Source of the DNA: an uncultured Lachnospiraceae bacterium
GTDB taxonomy: Bacteria; Bacillota; Clostridia; Lachnospirales; Lachnospiraceae
Direction of reading: 5' to 3'
Assembly (NCBI GenBank): GCA_947174985.1
Contig: CAMWLB010000061.1
Coordinates: forward strand, 1-12,186
DNA length: 12,186 bases
The notes under the pieces were generated by a model. That model saw only the letters and a program-made list of their open reading frames with translations, did not search any database and had not been told where the DNA came from. Made by a program: the position numbers and the translations under genes. This document shows positions 1-7,013 of the stretch, piece by piece. Within the stretch, counting starts at the first letter, position 1. Each line of letters starts with the position of its first letter.

Positions 1-2
1 CC

Positions 3-2348
3 GGCATACTTGCCTTTTCCATGGCGGCATGCGGCGGCAAAGGCGGTGAAAACCCAAATGGTGGGGCAAGTGGCGGCGGTTCCAATGGCGGCAATGGAAA
101 TCAGGGCGGACAGGACGGCGGCTATGTGTGGGTGCCAAAATACTATGACTTGTCGACGGGCGAAGGGGAGGATGTCTATTATGGCAATTTTTCCTTTATA
201 GGCAGCAGTCTCTACTACGAAGCTACCACCTATGGAGAAGAGTCCCATAGCGGACTGATGAAGCTTGATTTGAACAATCTGGAAGCGGGCGCGGTAGAGA
301 TAGTGGATTTGGGACAGTATGAAGCGATGGACGAGGAAAGCGGGATTGAGACGTACGTGTCAAATTTGGCGGTAAGTGAGGATGGCAGCCTGTTTCTGCT
401 GCTGCGGCTTGTTCCCATCCTTTCGGGCGATGCAACGGATGCGGACTGGCAGAGACGGGAGCGGGAAACTACGTACCACGTGAAAAAGATTGCGGAGGAC
501 GGCTCTGAGGTGTTTGATGCCGATGTGACGGATGCGCTGCGTATGGTCGAGAACTCCTGGCCGCAGCAAATTCTGGCAGATAAAGAAGGTAATTTCTATA
601 TCCACGATGGCAACAATTATGCATGGATATTTGACAAGGAGGGAAACCTTACGGCTTCCGTACCGCTCTCTCAGGGCGGTCAGTGGAGCTATATTCAGTC
701 GATGGCGATTCTGCCGGACGGCAGGGCGGCGATCTTACAGAATGGCTCCGGTGATATGGAGATACAGGTTTATAATGCGGATACGAGGCAGTTTTCGGAT
801 ACATACGACAAGCTTCCGCCCAACTGCTATAATTCTGATATGAGCATGGGACCGAACGGCGGCGTTCTCTTAAAAGGGGATGGCATGCTGTGGGAGTATG
901 ATCTGGAGAAAAAGGAATACACCGAAGTTTTAAACTGGATAAACTGTGATATCAATGAAGATTATGTGCAGGCTTCCGCAGCTTTATCGGACGGCAGGAT
1001 TGCAGTGTATACCAGGGATTGGGGTACAGATGAGCAAGGTCTGACGTTGTTAGAGTGGACGCCTGCCTCAGAAGTAGTACAGAAGGTGACGGTTACACTG
1101 GGCTGCATGAGCGTCAGCCAGTCTATGCAGTCAGCCATTGTCAATTTCAACAAGACGAACGACAAGTACCGGGTTGAGATAAAGGAATACGCCGCTTCGG
1201 TTGACTGGTCGGTGGAAAATGCATATGAGGATGCGAGAACGCAGTTTTATAATGATATCCTGACGGGCAATGCGCCGGATATGTTTATTGCGGGCGATAT
1301 CGATTTAAAGATGTTTGCCCAGAAGGGACTGATGGAGGATTTATCTTCCTATCTGGACGGCAGCACGGTGTTAAGGCGTGCAGATTTGTTTGAATCCGTA
1401 TTAAATGCTTATACCATCGGCGGAACTCTGTGCGCCATACCTTCCAGCTTTACGGTGACGACGCTGGTGGGCAGGACCTCTGAACTGGGAGAAGAGCCCG
1501 GCTGGACCATGGCGGATATGGTGGCGTATGCAGAGCAGTATCCGGATGCCGATATTTTCCCGCATGCGACAAAGGACAGAGTATTAAGCAGCTGCATTAT
1601 GTTTGATTTTGATGCATGGGTGAACTGGGAGACGGGAGAGTGCTTCTTCGATACGCCGGAGTTTAAGGCGGTGCTGGAGTTTGCCAACAAATATCCGATG
1701 GAAACCAGTTACGAAGGTCCTTCAGAGCCGATACTGCTGATGAACCACAGTGCGCTGCTGCAGAACTACTCGTTCTCTGACCCACAGGACTGGCAGGTCA
1801 GCGCGAGAATGTTTGACGAGCCGATAACTGCAATCGGATATCCTTCGTCGAATACAAACGGTGTGCTGGTTTCGGGGCGGGACGGCGTATGTATCAGTTC
1901 CTCTTCTCAAAATAAAGAGGCGGCGTGGACGTTTATTGAGTTTATGCTGGCATCTTCTACAGAGGCAAATGGATTTTTTATGTGGGGTTATCCCATCAGC
2001 ATAACTGCCTACAACAAGGAAATGGAAGAAGCGATGGAGGCAGATTACCAGCTTGACGAGGAGGGCAATCCTGTGCTCGACGAGAACGGCGAGCCGATAG
2101 AGGTGTCCCACCACAGCTATGGCTGGGGGGATGATTTTGAGATGTATATCTATTCTGTCAAGCAGGAGGAGGCGGATTCTCTTATGAAGCTTATCAATTC
2201 GGTTGACGGAATCTACCAGTATAACAACAGTCTGATGAGCATTATTGAGGAGGAAACGGCGCCGTATTTTGCAGGACAGAAGAACGTGGACGAGGTAGCG
2301 GATATTATCCAGAGCCGTGTACGTATATATATTAACGAGAGCAGATAG
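3..2348 (+). CDS. Extracellular solute-binding lipoprotein with beta-propeller-like N-terminal half (5' partial)
   Basis: This is a surface lipoprotein that probably presents a carbohydrate-type ligand to the two permeases encoded just downstream. The reading frame is open to the window edge and begins inside a signal peptide. The residues GILAFSMAAC end in a lipobox-like MAAC with the lipidated Cys at codon 30-32, so the ATG at 21 is internal to the signal peptide and the true start is outside the window. The mature chain is about 772 residues. A Gly/Asn-rich linker covers residues 1-31. Residues about 32-350 contain repeated short strand-turn units (for example DKEGNFYIHDG and FDKEGNLTAS) typical of beta-propeller blades. 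From about residue 354 it reads as a family-1 solute-binding domain, with VNFNKTNDKYRVEI, ILTGNAPDMFIAG, GWTMADM and AAWTFIEFML. Typical solute-binding proteins are 400-450 residues, so the front half is an addition. The stop lies 37 bases before the permease start. It is a paralogue of the protein at 7014-9455. The ligand is unknown; the family call is firm and the propeller call moderate. Confidence 0.88.
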   Translation, partial: GILAFSMAACGGKGGENPNGGASGGGSNGGNGNQGGQDGGYVWVPKYYDLSTGEGEDVYYGNFSFIGSSLYYEATTYGEESHSGLMKLDLNNLEAGAVEIVDLGQYEAMDEESGIETYVSNLAVSEDGSLFLLLRLVPILSGDATDADWQRRERETTYHVKKIAEDGSEVFDADVTDALRMVENSWPQQILADKEGNFYIHDGNNYAWIFDKEGNLTASVPLSQGGQWSYIQSMAILPDGRAAILQNGSGDMEIQVYNADTRQFSDTYDKLPPNCYNSDMSMGPNGGVLLKGDGMLWEYDLEKKEYTEVLNWINCDINEDYVQASAALSDGRIAVYTRDWGTDEQGLTLLEWTPASEVVQKVTVTLGCMSVSQSMQSAIVNFNKTNDKYRVEIKEYAASVDWSVENAYEDARTQFYNDILTGNAPDMFIAGDIDLKMFAQKGLMEDLSSYLDGSTVLRRADLFESVLNAYTIGGTLCAIPSSFTVTTLVGRTSELGEEPGWTMADMVAYAEQYPDADIFPHATKDRVLSSCIMFDFDAWVNWETGECFFDTPEFKAVLEFANKYPMETSYEGPSEPILLMNHSALLQNYSFSDPQDWQVSARMFDEPITAIGYPSSNTNGVLVSGRDGVCISSSSQNKEAAWTFIEFMLASSTEANGFFMWGYPISITAYNKEMEEAMEADYQLDEEGNPVLDENGEPIEVSHHSYGWGDDFEMYIYSVKQEEADSLMKLINSVDGIYQYNNSLMSIIEEETAPYFAGQKNVDEVADIIQSRVRIYINESR
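33..122 (+). repeat. Gly/Asn-rich low-complexity linker coding region
   Basis: Directly after the lipidated Cys codon, about 30 codons are dominated by Gly with Asn, Gln and Ser, built from recurring GGNGG-like units (DNA rich in GGCGGC and AATGGC). This looks like a flexible tether that lifts the folded domains off the membrane through the cell wall. The repeat is imperfect and in frame. The paralogue at 7014-9455 has only a short tether here. Confidence 0.75.
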
Positions 2349-2371
2349 GCAGATTCATTCTTCACAGAGAT

Positions 2372-2376
2372 GGGAG
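2372..2376 (+). promoter_or_regulatory. Ribosome binding site deciding a GTG start
   Basis: GGGAG lies 9 bases before the GTG at 2386. It supports that start for the first permease over the in-frame GTG at 2317, which sits inside the preceding gene without a clear Shine-Dalgarno sequence. Confidence 0.6.
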
Positions 2377-2385
2377 CGTTTTATA

Positions 2386-3321
2386 GTGCGTAAGGAAAGA
2401 AACAAAACTGCGCCGGTAAAGAAGATAAAACCGGCAAAGGTAAAGACAAAGGCGACGAAACGCCTGAGAAAGCAGAAAATAGGCTCGGGGCTGTATCTGG
2501 CCCCCAGCTTTCTGGGGGTTATGATGTTTTACATCATACCCTTTGCCGTGATTATCTTTTATTCCATGGTGGATAATCCCATCAGCAAGAATTTCGTGCT
2601 GATGGACAATTACAAGAGGGTAGCGCAGAATGCGGCTTTCAAGACGGCAGTCACCAATACCGCTGTGTTTTCGGCAATCGCGGTGCCCCTTGCCGTTGTG
2701 CTTTCCCTGATTCTTGCCATGGTGCTGGATACCAAGCTGCCTTTCAGAAGTCAGTTCAGGACCTTCTTTTTGAGTCCCATGATGGTGCCGGTGGCGTCCA
2801 TCGTGCTGATATGGCAGGTGCTTTTCCACTATAACGGTGCAATCAATGATGTGCTGGTGTCTTTGGGCGGCGGCAAGATTGACTGGATGAAATCCCAGTA
2901 TTCGCAGATTGTTATTATCATTCTGTTTCTGTGGAAGAACCTTGGCTACAATATGATTCTGTTTATGGCGGCGTTAGCAAGCATTCCTAAAGATATTCTG
3001 GAGGTTGCGCGTCTGGAGAGCGCGACGCCCCTGCAGACATTCTTCTTTATTAAGTTAAGATATTTATCCTCCACAATACTATTTGTGACGATTATGTCCC
3101 TGATAAACTCCTTCAAGGTTTTCAGGGAAATATACCTGCTTACGGGAGATCATCCTTACGATTCCATTTATATGCTGCAGCACTTTATGAACAATGCCTT
3201 TGCATCCCTTGATTACCAGAGGCTGTCGGCTGCGGCAATCATGATGTCGCTTGTTATGATTGTCATTATCGGCACATTGTTTCTTGTGGAAAATCACTTC
3301 GGAAAGGATGTGGAAGGATGA
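2386..3321 (+). CDS. MalF/UgpA-type ABC importer permease
   Basis: Inner-membrane permease subunit of a carbohydrate-type ABC importer, expected to pair with the next gene product. With the GTG start at 2386 it has 311 residues. A Lys/Arg-rich cytosolic N-terminus of about 35 residues (MRKERNKTAPVKKIKPAK) is followed by six hydrophobic segments, including GVMMFYIIPFAVIIFYSMV, VFSAIAVPLAVVLSLILAMV and IMMSLVMIVIIGTLFLV. The cytoplasmic coupling loop, normally EAA...DGA...P, reads LEVARLESATPLQTFFFIKLRYL. The usual Gly is replaced by Ser and the usual Pro region by Arg-Tyr, so this EAA loop is degenerate compared with that of its partner. The 3' end overlaps the next gene by four bases (ATGA), indicating translational coupling. 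No ATPase gene is present nearby; a shared MsmK-type ATPase elsewhere is the usual solution in such bacteria. An alternative start at GTG 2317 would add 23 residues. Confidence 0.9.
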   Translation: MRKERNKTAPVKKIKPAKVKTKATKRLRKQKIGSGLYLAPSFLGVMMFYIIPFAVIIFYSMVDNPISKNFVLMDNYKRVAQNAAFKTAVTNTAVFSAIAVPLAVVLSLILAMVLDTKLPFRSQFRTFFLSPMMVPVASIVLIWQVLFHYNGAINDVLVSLGGGKIDWMKSQYSQIVIIILFLWKNLGYNMILFMAALASIPKDILEVARLESATPLQTFFFIKLRYLSSTILFVTIMSLINSFKVFREIYLLTGDHPYDSIYMLQHFMNNAFASLDYQRLSAAAIMMSLVMIVIIGTLFLVENHFGKDVEG

Positions 3322-4274
3322 GCGGAAACAGAAAAGGAAAGCCGCAGCGCGAATTTTCGGCGAAGCGGGTTAAAAATGCGGCGAAGCGGAAAAAACGAAT
3401 ACATACAGTTAAAATCGCGCTTGCCACTCTGGTGGCGGCAGCCTTTGCCGTGCTGTTCCTAATGCCCATTATACTGACGATTACAAATTCTTTTATGTCC
3501 TCTTCTGAGATATCCGCGAATTACGGTTCCGTGTTTGCGACAAATTCCCGGGGCGGCAAGGTATATATATCGGAAAAGGTAAACCTTAAATTCATACCGG
3601 ATATGGTGTCATTCAGCCAGTATATCACGGTTTTGTTTAAGAGTCCGCAATACCTGTTAAAGTTTTGGAATTCTGTCGTGCTGGTAGGACCCATTGTGTT
3701 TTTTCAGCTTCTGATTGCGGCGCTTGCCTCCTATGGCTTTACGAGGTATAGGGGGCGGATTCGGGAGATTATCTTTTTCTCATACATTATATTGATGCTG
3801 ATGCCGTATCAGGTAACGCTGGTTCCCAACTATCTGGTGGCGGGCTGGTTTAAGACACTGGATACTTACTGGGCAATCTGGCTGCCGGGAATTTTTTCAC
3901 CCTTCGCCGTGTTTTTGCTGACAAAGTTCATGCGGCGTATCCCGACGTCCGTGATAGAAGCGGCACAGATTGACGGCGCAGGTGAATGGCAAATATTTAA
4001 GAGAGTCTGTATGCCTCTCTGTAAGGGTGCGATATGTTCGGCAGCGATTCTCGTATTCATCGACTACTGGAACATGGTGGAGCAGCCGCTGATTCTGCTT
4101 TCCGATGCGGAGAAGCATCCGCTCTCGGTATTCCTAAGCAAAATCAATTCAGGAGAAATCGGGCTTGCATTTGCGGTGGCGACCATCTATATGGTTCCCA
4201 GCTTGTTGGTTTTTCTATATGGAGAAGAATATCTGGTAGATGGAATTACCTATCAGGGTGGTATAAAAGGTTAA
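3318..4274 (+). CDS. MalG/UgpE-type ABC importer permease
   Basis: Second permease subunit of the importer, 318 residues in the cell membrane. The N-terminus is strongly basic (about 30 residues rich in Lys, Arg and Gln). Six hydrophobic segments follow, starting with ATLVAAAFAVLFLMPIILTI. Between segments 1 and 2 there is an extracellular region of about 50 residues (SEISANYGSVFATNSRGG onward), common in this subfamily. The EAA coupling loop is canonical: IEAAQIDGAGEWQIFKRV followed by MPL, which docks to the ATPase. The protein ends with a short GGIKG tail typical of MalG-like proteins. The start ATG overlaps the stop of the previous gene (ATGA), with GGAAAGGA at 3301-3308 as a likely Shine-Dalgarno sequence. 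It is followed 18 bases later by the adaptor gene. Substrate is not predictable from the sequence alone. Confidence 0.92.
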   Translation: MSGNRKGKPQREFSAKRVKNAAKRKKRIHTVKIALATLVAAAFAVLFLMPIILTITNSFMSSSEISANYGSVFATNSRGGKVYISEKVNLKFIPDMVSFSQYITVLFKSPQYLLKFWNSVVLVGPIVFFQLLIAALASYGFTRYRGRIREIIFFSYIILMLMPYQVTLVPNYLVAGWFKTLDTYWAIWLPGIFSPFAVFLLTKFMRRIPTSVIEAAQIDGAGEWQIFKRVCMPLCKGAICSAAILVFIDYWNMVEQPLILLSDAEKHPLSVFLSKINSGEIGLAFAVATIYMVPSLLVFLYGEEYLVDGITYQGGIKG

Positions 4275-4279
4275 GAGCC

Positions 4280-4286
4280 AAGGAGG
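4280..4286 (+). promoter_or_regulatory. Strong ribosome binding site of the adaptor gene
   Basis: AAGGAGG ends 6 bases before the ATG at 4293, immediately after the stop of the second permease gene. It marks independent, efficient translation of the adaptor within the same transcript. Confidence 0.75.
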
Positions 4287-4292
4287 AAGAAA

Positions 4293-5810
4293 ATGAACGA
4301 GAAAAAAGGCAAACGGAGAGAATGGGTCAAGACGGCCGCTATCGTATTCTTATCGGTACTGCTGGTGCTGACATTTTTCTCCAATACAATTATGAATTAT
4401 TCTCTGCCGGAGGTTGCGGTTCAGTACATTACTTCCGGTACGATAACGGCAAAGGTCCGCGGCACAGGTACAGTGGAGAGCGGAGATTTGTATGAGGTAA
4501 AGGCGACCGAGAGTCGTAAGGTGCAGAGCGTGGAGGTCCGCGTGGGCGACCATGTGGAGATAGGAGACGTTATCTGCTATCTTGCCGATGAGGAAAGCGA
4601 AGAGTTGAAGGCGGCAAGGGAAGCGTTAGAGCCGCTGTACGATTCACTGGAAGCGGCACAGCAGGCGTACAATGCGGCTTTGCTCACCGGTGATCTGAGT
4701 GTTGCGGCAATGCAGGGCGCGGGCAGTGCGGAATCCGCAACCAGCTACCGTAACCGTCTGATTGCAGCGCAGTCTGTTGTGGAAAACCTGGAACAACAGT
4801 TAAAGGATATGGAACCTTCCTATAATGCTGCTAAGGAAGCCAAGGAAGCGGCTGACCAGGCGCTTACAGAGGCGCAGAACAAGCTGAAGAATTTAAATAA
4901 CTGGATACAGTATAATCAGGACGTCAGCAGCGGAAACCCGGGCGTGGCGGATTTGATAAAGCAGAAGGACGAAGCGCAGCAGATAGCGTTAGAGGCGCAG
5001 AATACGGCAAACCGCGCCGCAGCGGAGCTGACACGGATAGAGACGGAAAGAGGGAAGATTGAAACGCAGCTTGCACTTGCCAGGACGGATGTATCGACGC
5101 TTGCGGGAGAAATCAATACGGCGCTCCGTCTGAGCCAGTTAAACGACGCCATCAAGGATGCAAGGGCGGCAATTGCAAAGCAGGAAGAGAAGATAGCAGA
5201 GCTGGAAGCAAAGGCGGTAGGCGCTTCCATCAATGCGGAGATTGCGGGAACCATTGTCACCATCAATGTAGTTGCCGGCGGCAAGACGACAAACGGCGGA
5301 GAGTCCACGGTGGCGGTTATCCAGCCGGAGGGCAAGGGCTTTACCTTAAGCTTCTCCGTCACGACAGAGCAGGCAAAGCGGATTTCCGTGGGCGACCCTG
5401 CAGAGCTGGTAAATTCATGGTGGTACAGCAATGTGACGGCGACGGTTGCGTCCGTCAAGCCGGATCCGCAAGACCCGTCGAGAAGCAAACTGGTGACCTG
5501 TAATCTGGACGGCGATTTGACGGCAGGGCAGACATTGAGCCTGCAGATTGGGCAGAGAAGCCAGAACTATGATATGATAGTACCGAACAGCGCTATCAGA
5601 GAGGATAACAACGGTAAATTCATTTTGGTTGTGGAGGCAAAGAGCAGTCCTCTCGGAACCAGATACTACGCAGTGAGATATGATGTAGAGGTATTGGCTT
5701 CCGACGACACGCAGTCAGCTATAAGCGGCGGTCTGTATGGGTACGAGTCCGTGATTACAACCTCCACAAAACCCGTAGAGGCGGGACAGCTTGTCAGACT
5801 GCCGGATTAA
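4293..5810 (+). CDS. HlyD/MacA-type membrane fusion (adaptor) protein
   Basis: Membrane-anchored adaptor of 505 residues that in known systems (MacA, YknX) joins an ABC-type membrane protein to an extracellular assembly. The visible order is: basic N-terminus; one membrane segment at about 12-32 (VKTAAIVFLSVLLVLTFFS); first half of a lipoyl-like domain at about 66-98 (VQSVEVRVGDHVEIGDVICYL); a long Ala/Glu/Lys/Gln-rich coiled-coil hairpin at about 99-308; second lipoyl half at about 311-346 (AEIAGTIVTINVVAGG); beta-barrel at about 349-422 (SFSVTTEQAKRISVGDPAEL); and a membrane-proximal domain to the end (IVPNSAIRED, then EAGQLVRLPD). The coiled coil of about 210 residues is long for a cell without an outer membrane. 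It is followed 13 bases later by a MacB-core-like protein, its likely partner, and not by an ATPase. The two binding-protein permeases upstream are unusual neighbours for an adaptor. Confidence 0.9.
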   Translation: MNEKKGKRREWVKTAAIVFLSVLLVLTFFSNTIMNYSLPEVAVQYITSGTITAKVRGTGTVESGDLYEVKATESRKVQSVEVRVGDHVEIGDVICYLADEESEELKAAREALEPLYDSLEAAQQAYNAALLTGDLSVAAMQGAGSAESATSYRNRLIAAQSVVENLEQQLKDMEPSYNAAKEAKEAADQALTEAQNKLKNLNNWIQYNQDVSSGNPGVADLIKQKDEAQQIALEAQNTANRAAAELTRIETERGKIETQLALARTDVSTLAGEINTALRLSQLNDAIKDARAAIAKQEEKIAELEAKAVGASINAEIAGTIVTINVVAGGKTTNGGESTVAVIQPEGKGFTLSFSVTTEQAKRISVGDPAELVNSWWYSNVTATVASVKPDPQDPSRSKLVTCNLDGDLTAGQTLSLQIGQRSQNYDMIVPNSAIREDNNGKFILVVEAKSSPLGTRYYAVRYDVEVLASDDTQSAISGGLYGYESVITTSTKPVEAGQLVRLPD

Positions 5811-5816
5811 GGGAGG
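5811..5816 (+). promoter_or_regulatory. Ribosome binding site of the MacB-core-like gene
   Basis: GGGAGG directly follows the TAA stop of the adaptor gene and lies 7 bases before the ATG at 5824, supporting that start and tight coupling of the two genes. Confidence 0.7.
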
Positions 5817-5823
5817 CACGTAA

Positions 5824-6990
5824 ATGTTAAAAAAATTCATGCAAAAGCTGACAGGCAGAAATATTGCGCTTTTCGGAAGCGGGCTTGCGGCGTTGATTCT
5901 GGGGCTTGTACTGGTCGGAATCGGCAGACACAGGGCGGGCAGTCTGGATACGCAGAATATGGCTGCAAGGTGGTCGGCAAAGGGTAATGCGTCGCAGATT
6001 AGCTGTTTTTTCTCGAGGGAATCCGGCGTGACTGCGGACAGCATTATCAACTTTGAACACGCATTGGATAAGGCATTGGAGGAAGCTTCCATTGTTTCGG
6101 AGTCGGAAAATGCAAATGCGCGTCTGTGGGCGGATGCCTACAGCGCCACGGGAAAGGTGGCGATACAGAGCAGTCGTGCTTCCATAGAAGTACAGGCGGT
6201 TGGAATCGGCGGCGATTTCTTTCTGTTTCATCCGCTAAAGCTCTTGTCGGGTTCCTACTTTTCGGGCAATGATGTGATGAAGGACTATGTCGTTCTGGAT
6301 GAGGACGCCGCGTGGCAGCTCTTTGGTTCCAATGACATAGCAGGGCAGATAGTCACGATAAGGGGGATTCCCCATATTGTGGCAGGCGTTATTGAGCGTG
6401 AGGAGGGAAGGCTCGCCAAGGCGGCGGGACTGGATTCTTCGGTAGCCTATGTTTCCTACGAGACCTTGAGTCGGTATGGGACCAATTACGGGCTGAATAC
6501 CTACGAGCTTGTCATGCCCAATCCCGTGAGCGGATATGCAAAGCAGTATGTATCAGAGCATATCGGTGTTGCGGAAAATGAAGTGGAAATCGTGGAAAAC
6601 AGCACACGGTATAGTATTCCTTCCCTTTTTAAGCTGTTGATGCAGTTTGGTACCCGTTCCATGAACGGCAAGGCGATTATTTATCCCTACTGGGAGAATA
6701 TTGCAAGGGGAAATGAAGATATACTGGGACTGTTGTTTGTCTTTACGATAATATTGTTTTTGTATCCAGCAGTGCTGCTTCTGGTCGTGTTGATAAGAGC
6801 GTGGAAACGCAGGACATGGACGGCAAAGAGCGTGTGGCTGGCGGTGAAGGATAAGCTGGAGCGGCTCAGGGAGCGCTGGTGGGCAGTGCAAAAACGGTGG
6901 AAGGAGAAGACGCCCAAGGCACCAAAGGAGCCCAAGGCACCAAAGGTGCCTAAGAAACCGAAAGAGCCGAAGAAGCCTAAGGTGCTATAG
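5824..6990 (+). CDS. Two-pass membrane protein with MacB periplasmic-core-like domain, lacking FtsX permease region
   Basis: Membrane protein of 388 residues, probably the partner of the adaptor upstream; function unknown. A short basic N-terminus leads into one membrane segment at about 13-33. The extracellular region at about 34-298 contains hallmarks of the MacB periplasmic core domain: VQAVGIGGDFF, LKLLSGSYFSGND, VVLDEDAAWQLFG, then a strand pair with IPHIVAGVIE. A second hydrophobic segment at about 300-324 follows (LGLLFVFTIILFLYPAVLLLVV). The cytosolic tail is very basic, with an Arg/Trp/Lys-rich probable helix (about 328-362) and a Lys-Pro repeat to the end. Classic MacB/YknZ proteins have four membrane segments, three of them in a C-terminal FtsX domain; here only one follows the core, so a motor-coupled permease is missing. 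It could be a structural or sensory partner and not a transporter. No ATPase is encoded beside it. The MacB-like identification is fairly firm; the role is inference. Confidence 0.75.
   Translation: MLKKFMQKLTGRNIALFGSGLAALILGLVLVGIGRHRAGSLDTQNMAARWSAKGNASQISCFFSRESGVTADSIINFEHALDKALEEASIVSESENANARLWADAYSATGKVAIQSSRASIEVQAVGIGGDFFLFHPLKLLSGSYFSGNDVMKDYVVLDEDAAWQLFGSNDIAGQIVTIRGIPHIVAGVIEREEGRLAKAAGLDSSVAYVSYETLSRYGTNYGLNTYELVMPNPVSGYAKQYVSEHIGVAENEVEIVENSTRYSIPSLFKLLMQFGTRSMNGKAIIYPYWENIARGNEDILGLLFVFTIILFLYPAVLLLVVLIRAWKRRTWTAKSVWLAVKDKLERLRERWWAVQKRWKEKTPKAPKEPKAPKVPKKPKEPKKPKVL
6913..6987 (+). repeat. Imperfect 9-base tandem repeat encoding a Lys-x-Pro tail
   Basis: About eight consecutive 9-base units of the form AAG-NNN-CCN encode PKAPKEPKAPKVPKKPKEP and the last few residues of the MacB-core-like protein. 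The middle codon varies (Ala, Glu, Val, Lys) while Lys and Pro are kept. By topology this tail should be cytosolic. Such repeats can change length by slippage without shifting the frame. Confidence 0.8.
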
Positions 6991-7000
6991 GAGCCAAAAT

Positions 7001-7007
7001 GAGGAGG
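7001..7007 (+). promoter_or_regulatory. Ribosome binding site deciding the start of the second lipoprotein
   Basis: GAGGAGG ends 6 bases before the ATG at 7014. The upstream in-frame ATG at 6999 overlaps this sequence and has no site of its own, so 7014 is the better start; it also gives a normal lipoprotein signal peptide beginning MKKWKR. Confidence 0.8.
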
Positions 7008-7013
7008 AAGATT

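Noticed and set aside
21..23. ATG at 21 as the start of the first lipoprotein
   Set aside because: It lies three codons before the lipidation Cys. The frame is open to the window edge and the hydrophobic residues before it belong to the signal peptide, so the real start is outside the window.
2317..2319. GTG at 2317 as start of the first permease
   Set aside because: It overlaps the preceding gene by 32 bases and has no good ribosome binding site. GTG at 2386 has GGGAG at a 9-base spacing and gives a normal basic N-terminus.
4104..4124. Small hairpin GATGC ... GCATC in the second permease gene
   Set aside because: A five-base stem inside coding DNA with no T-tract or other signal is expected by chance.
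4916..5488. 190-codon open frame on the - strand antisense to the adaptor
   Set aside because: Its Ala/Ser-rich composition mirrors the coiled-coil codons of the adaptor and no domain is recognisable.
6999..7001. ATG at 6999 as start of the second lipoprotein
   Set aside because: The AGGAGG site lies after it and serves the ATG at 7014.
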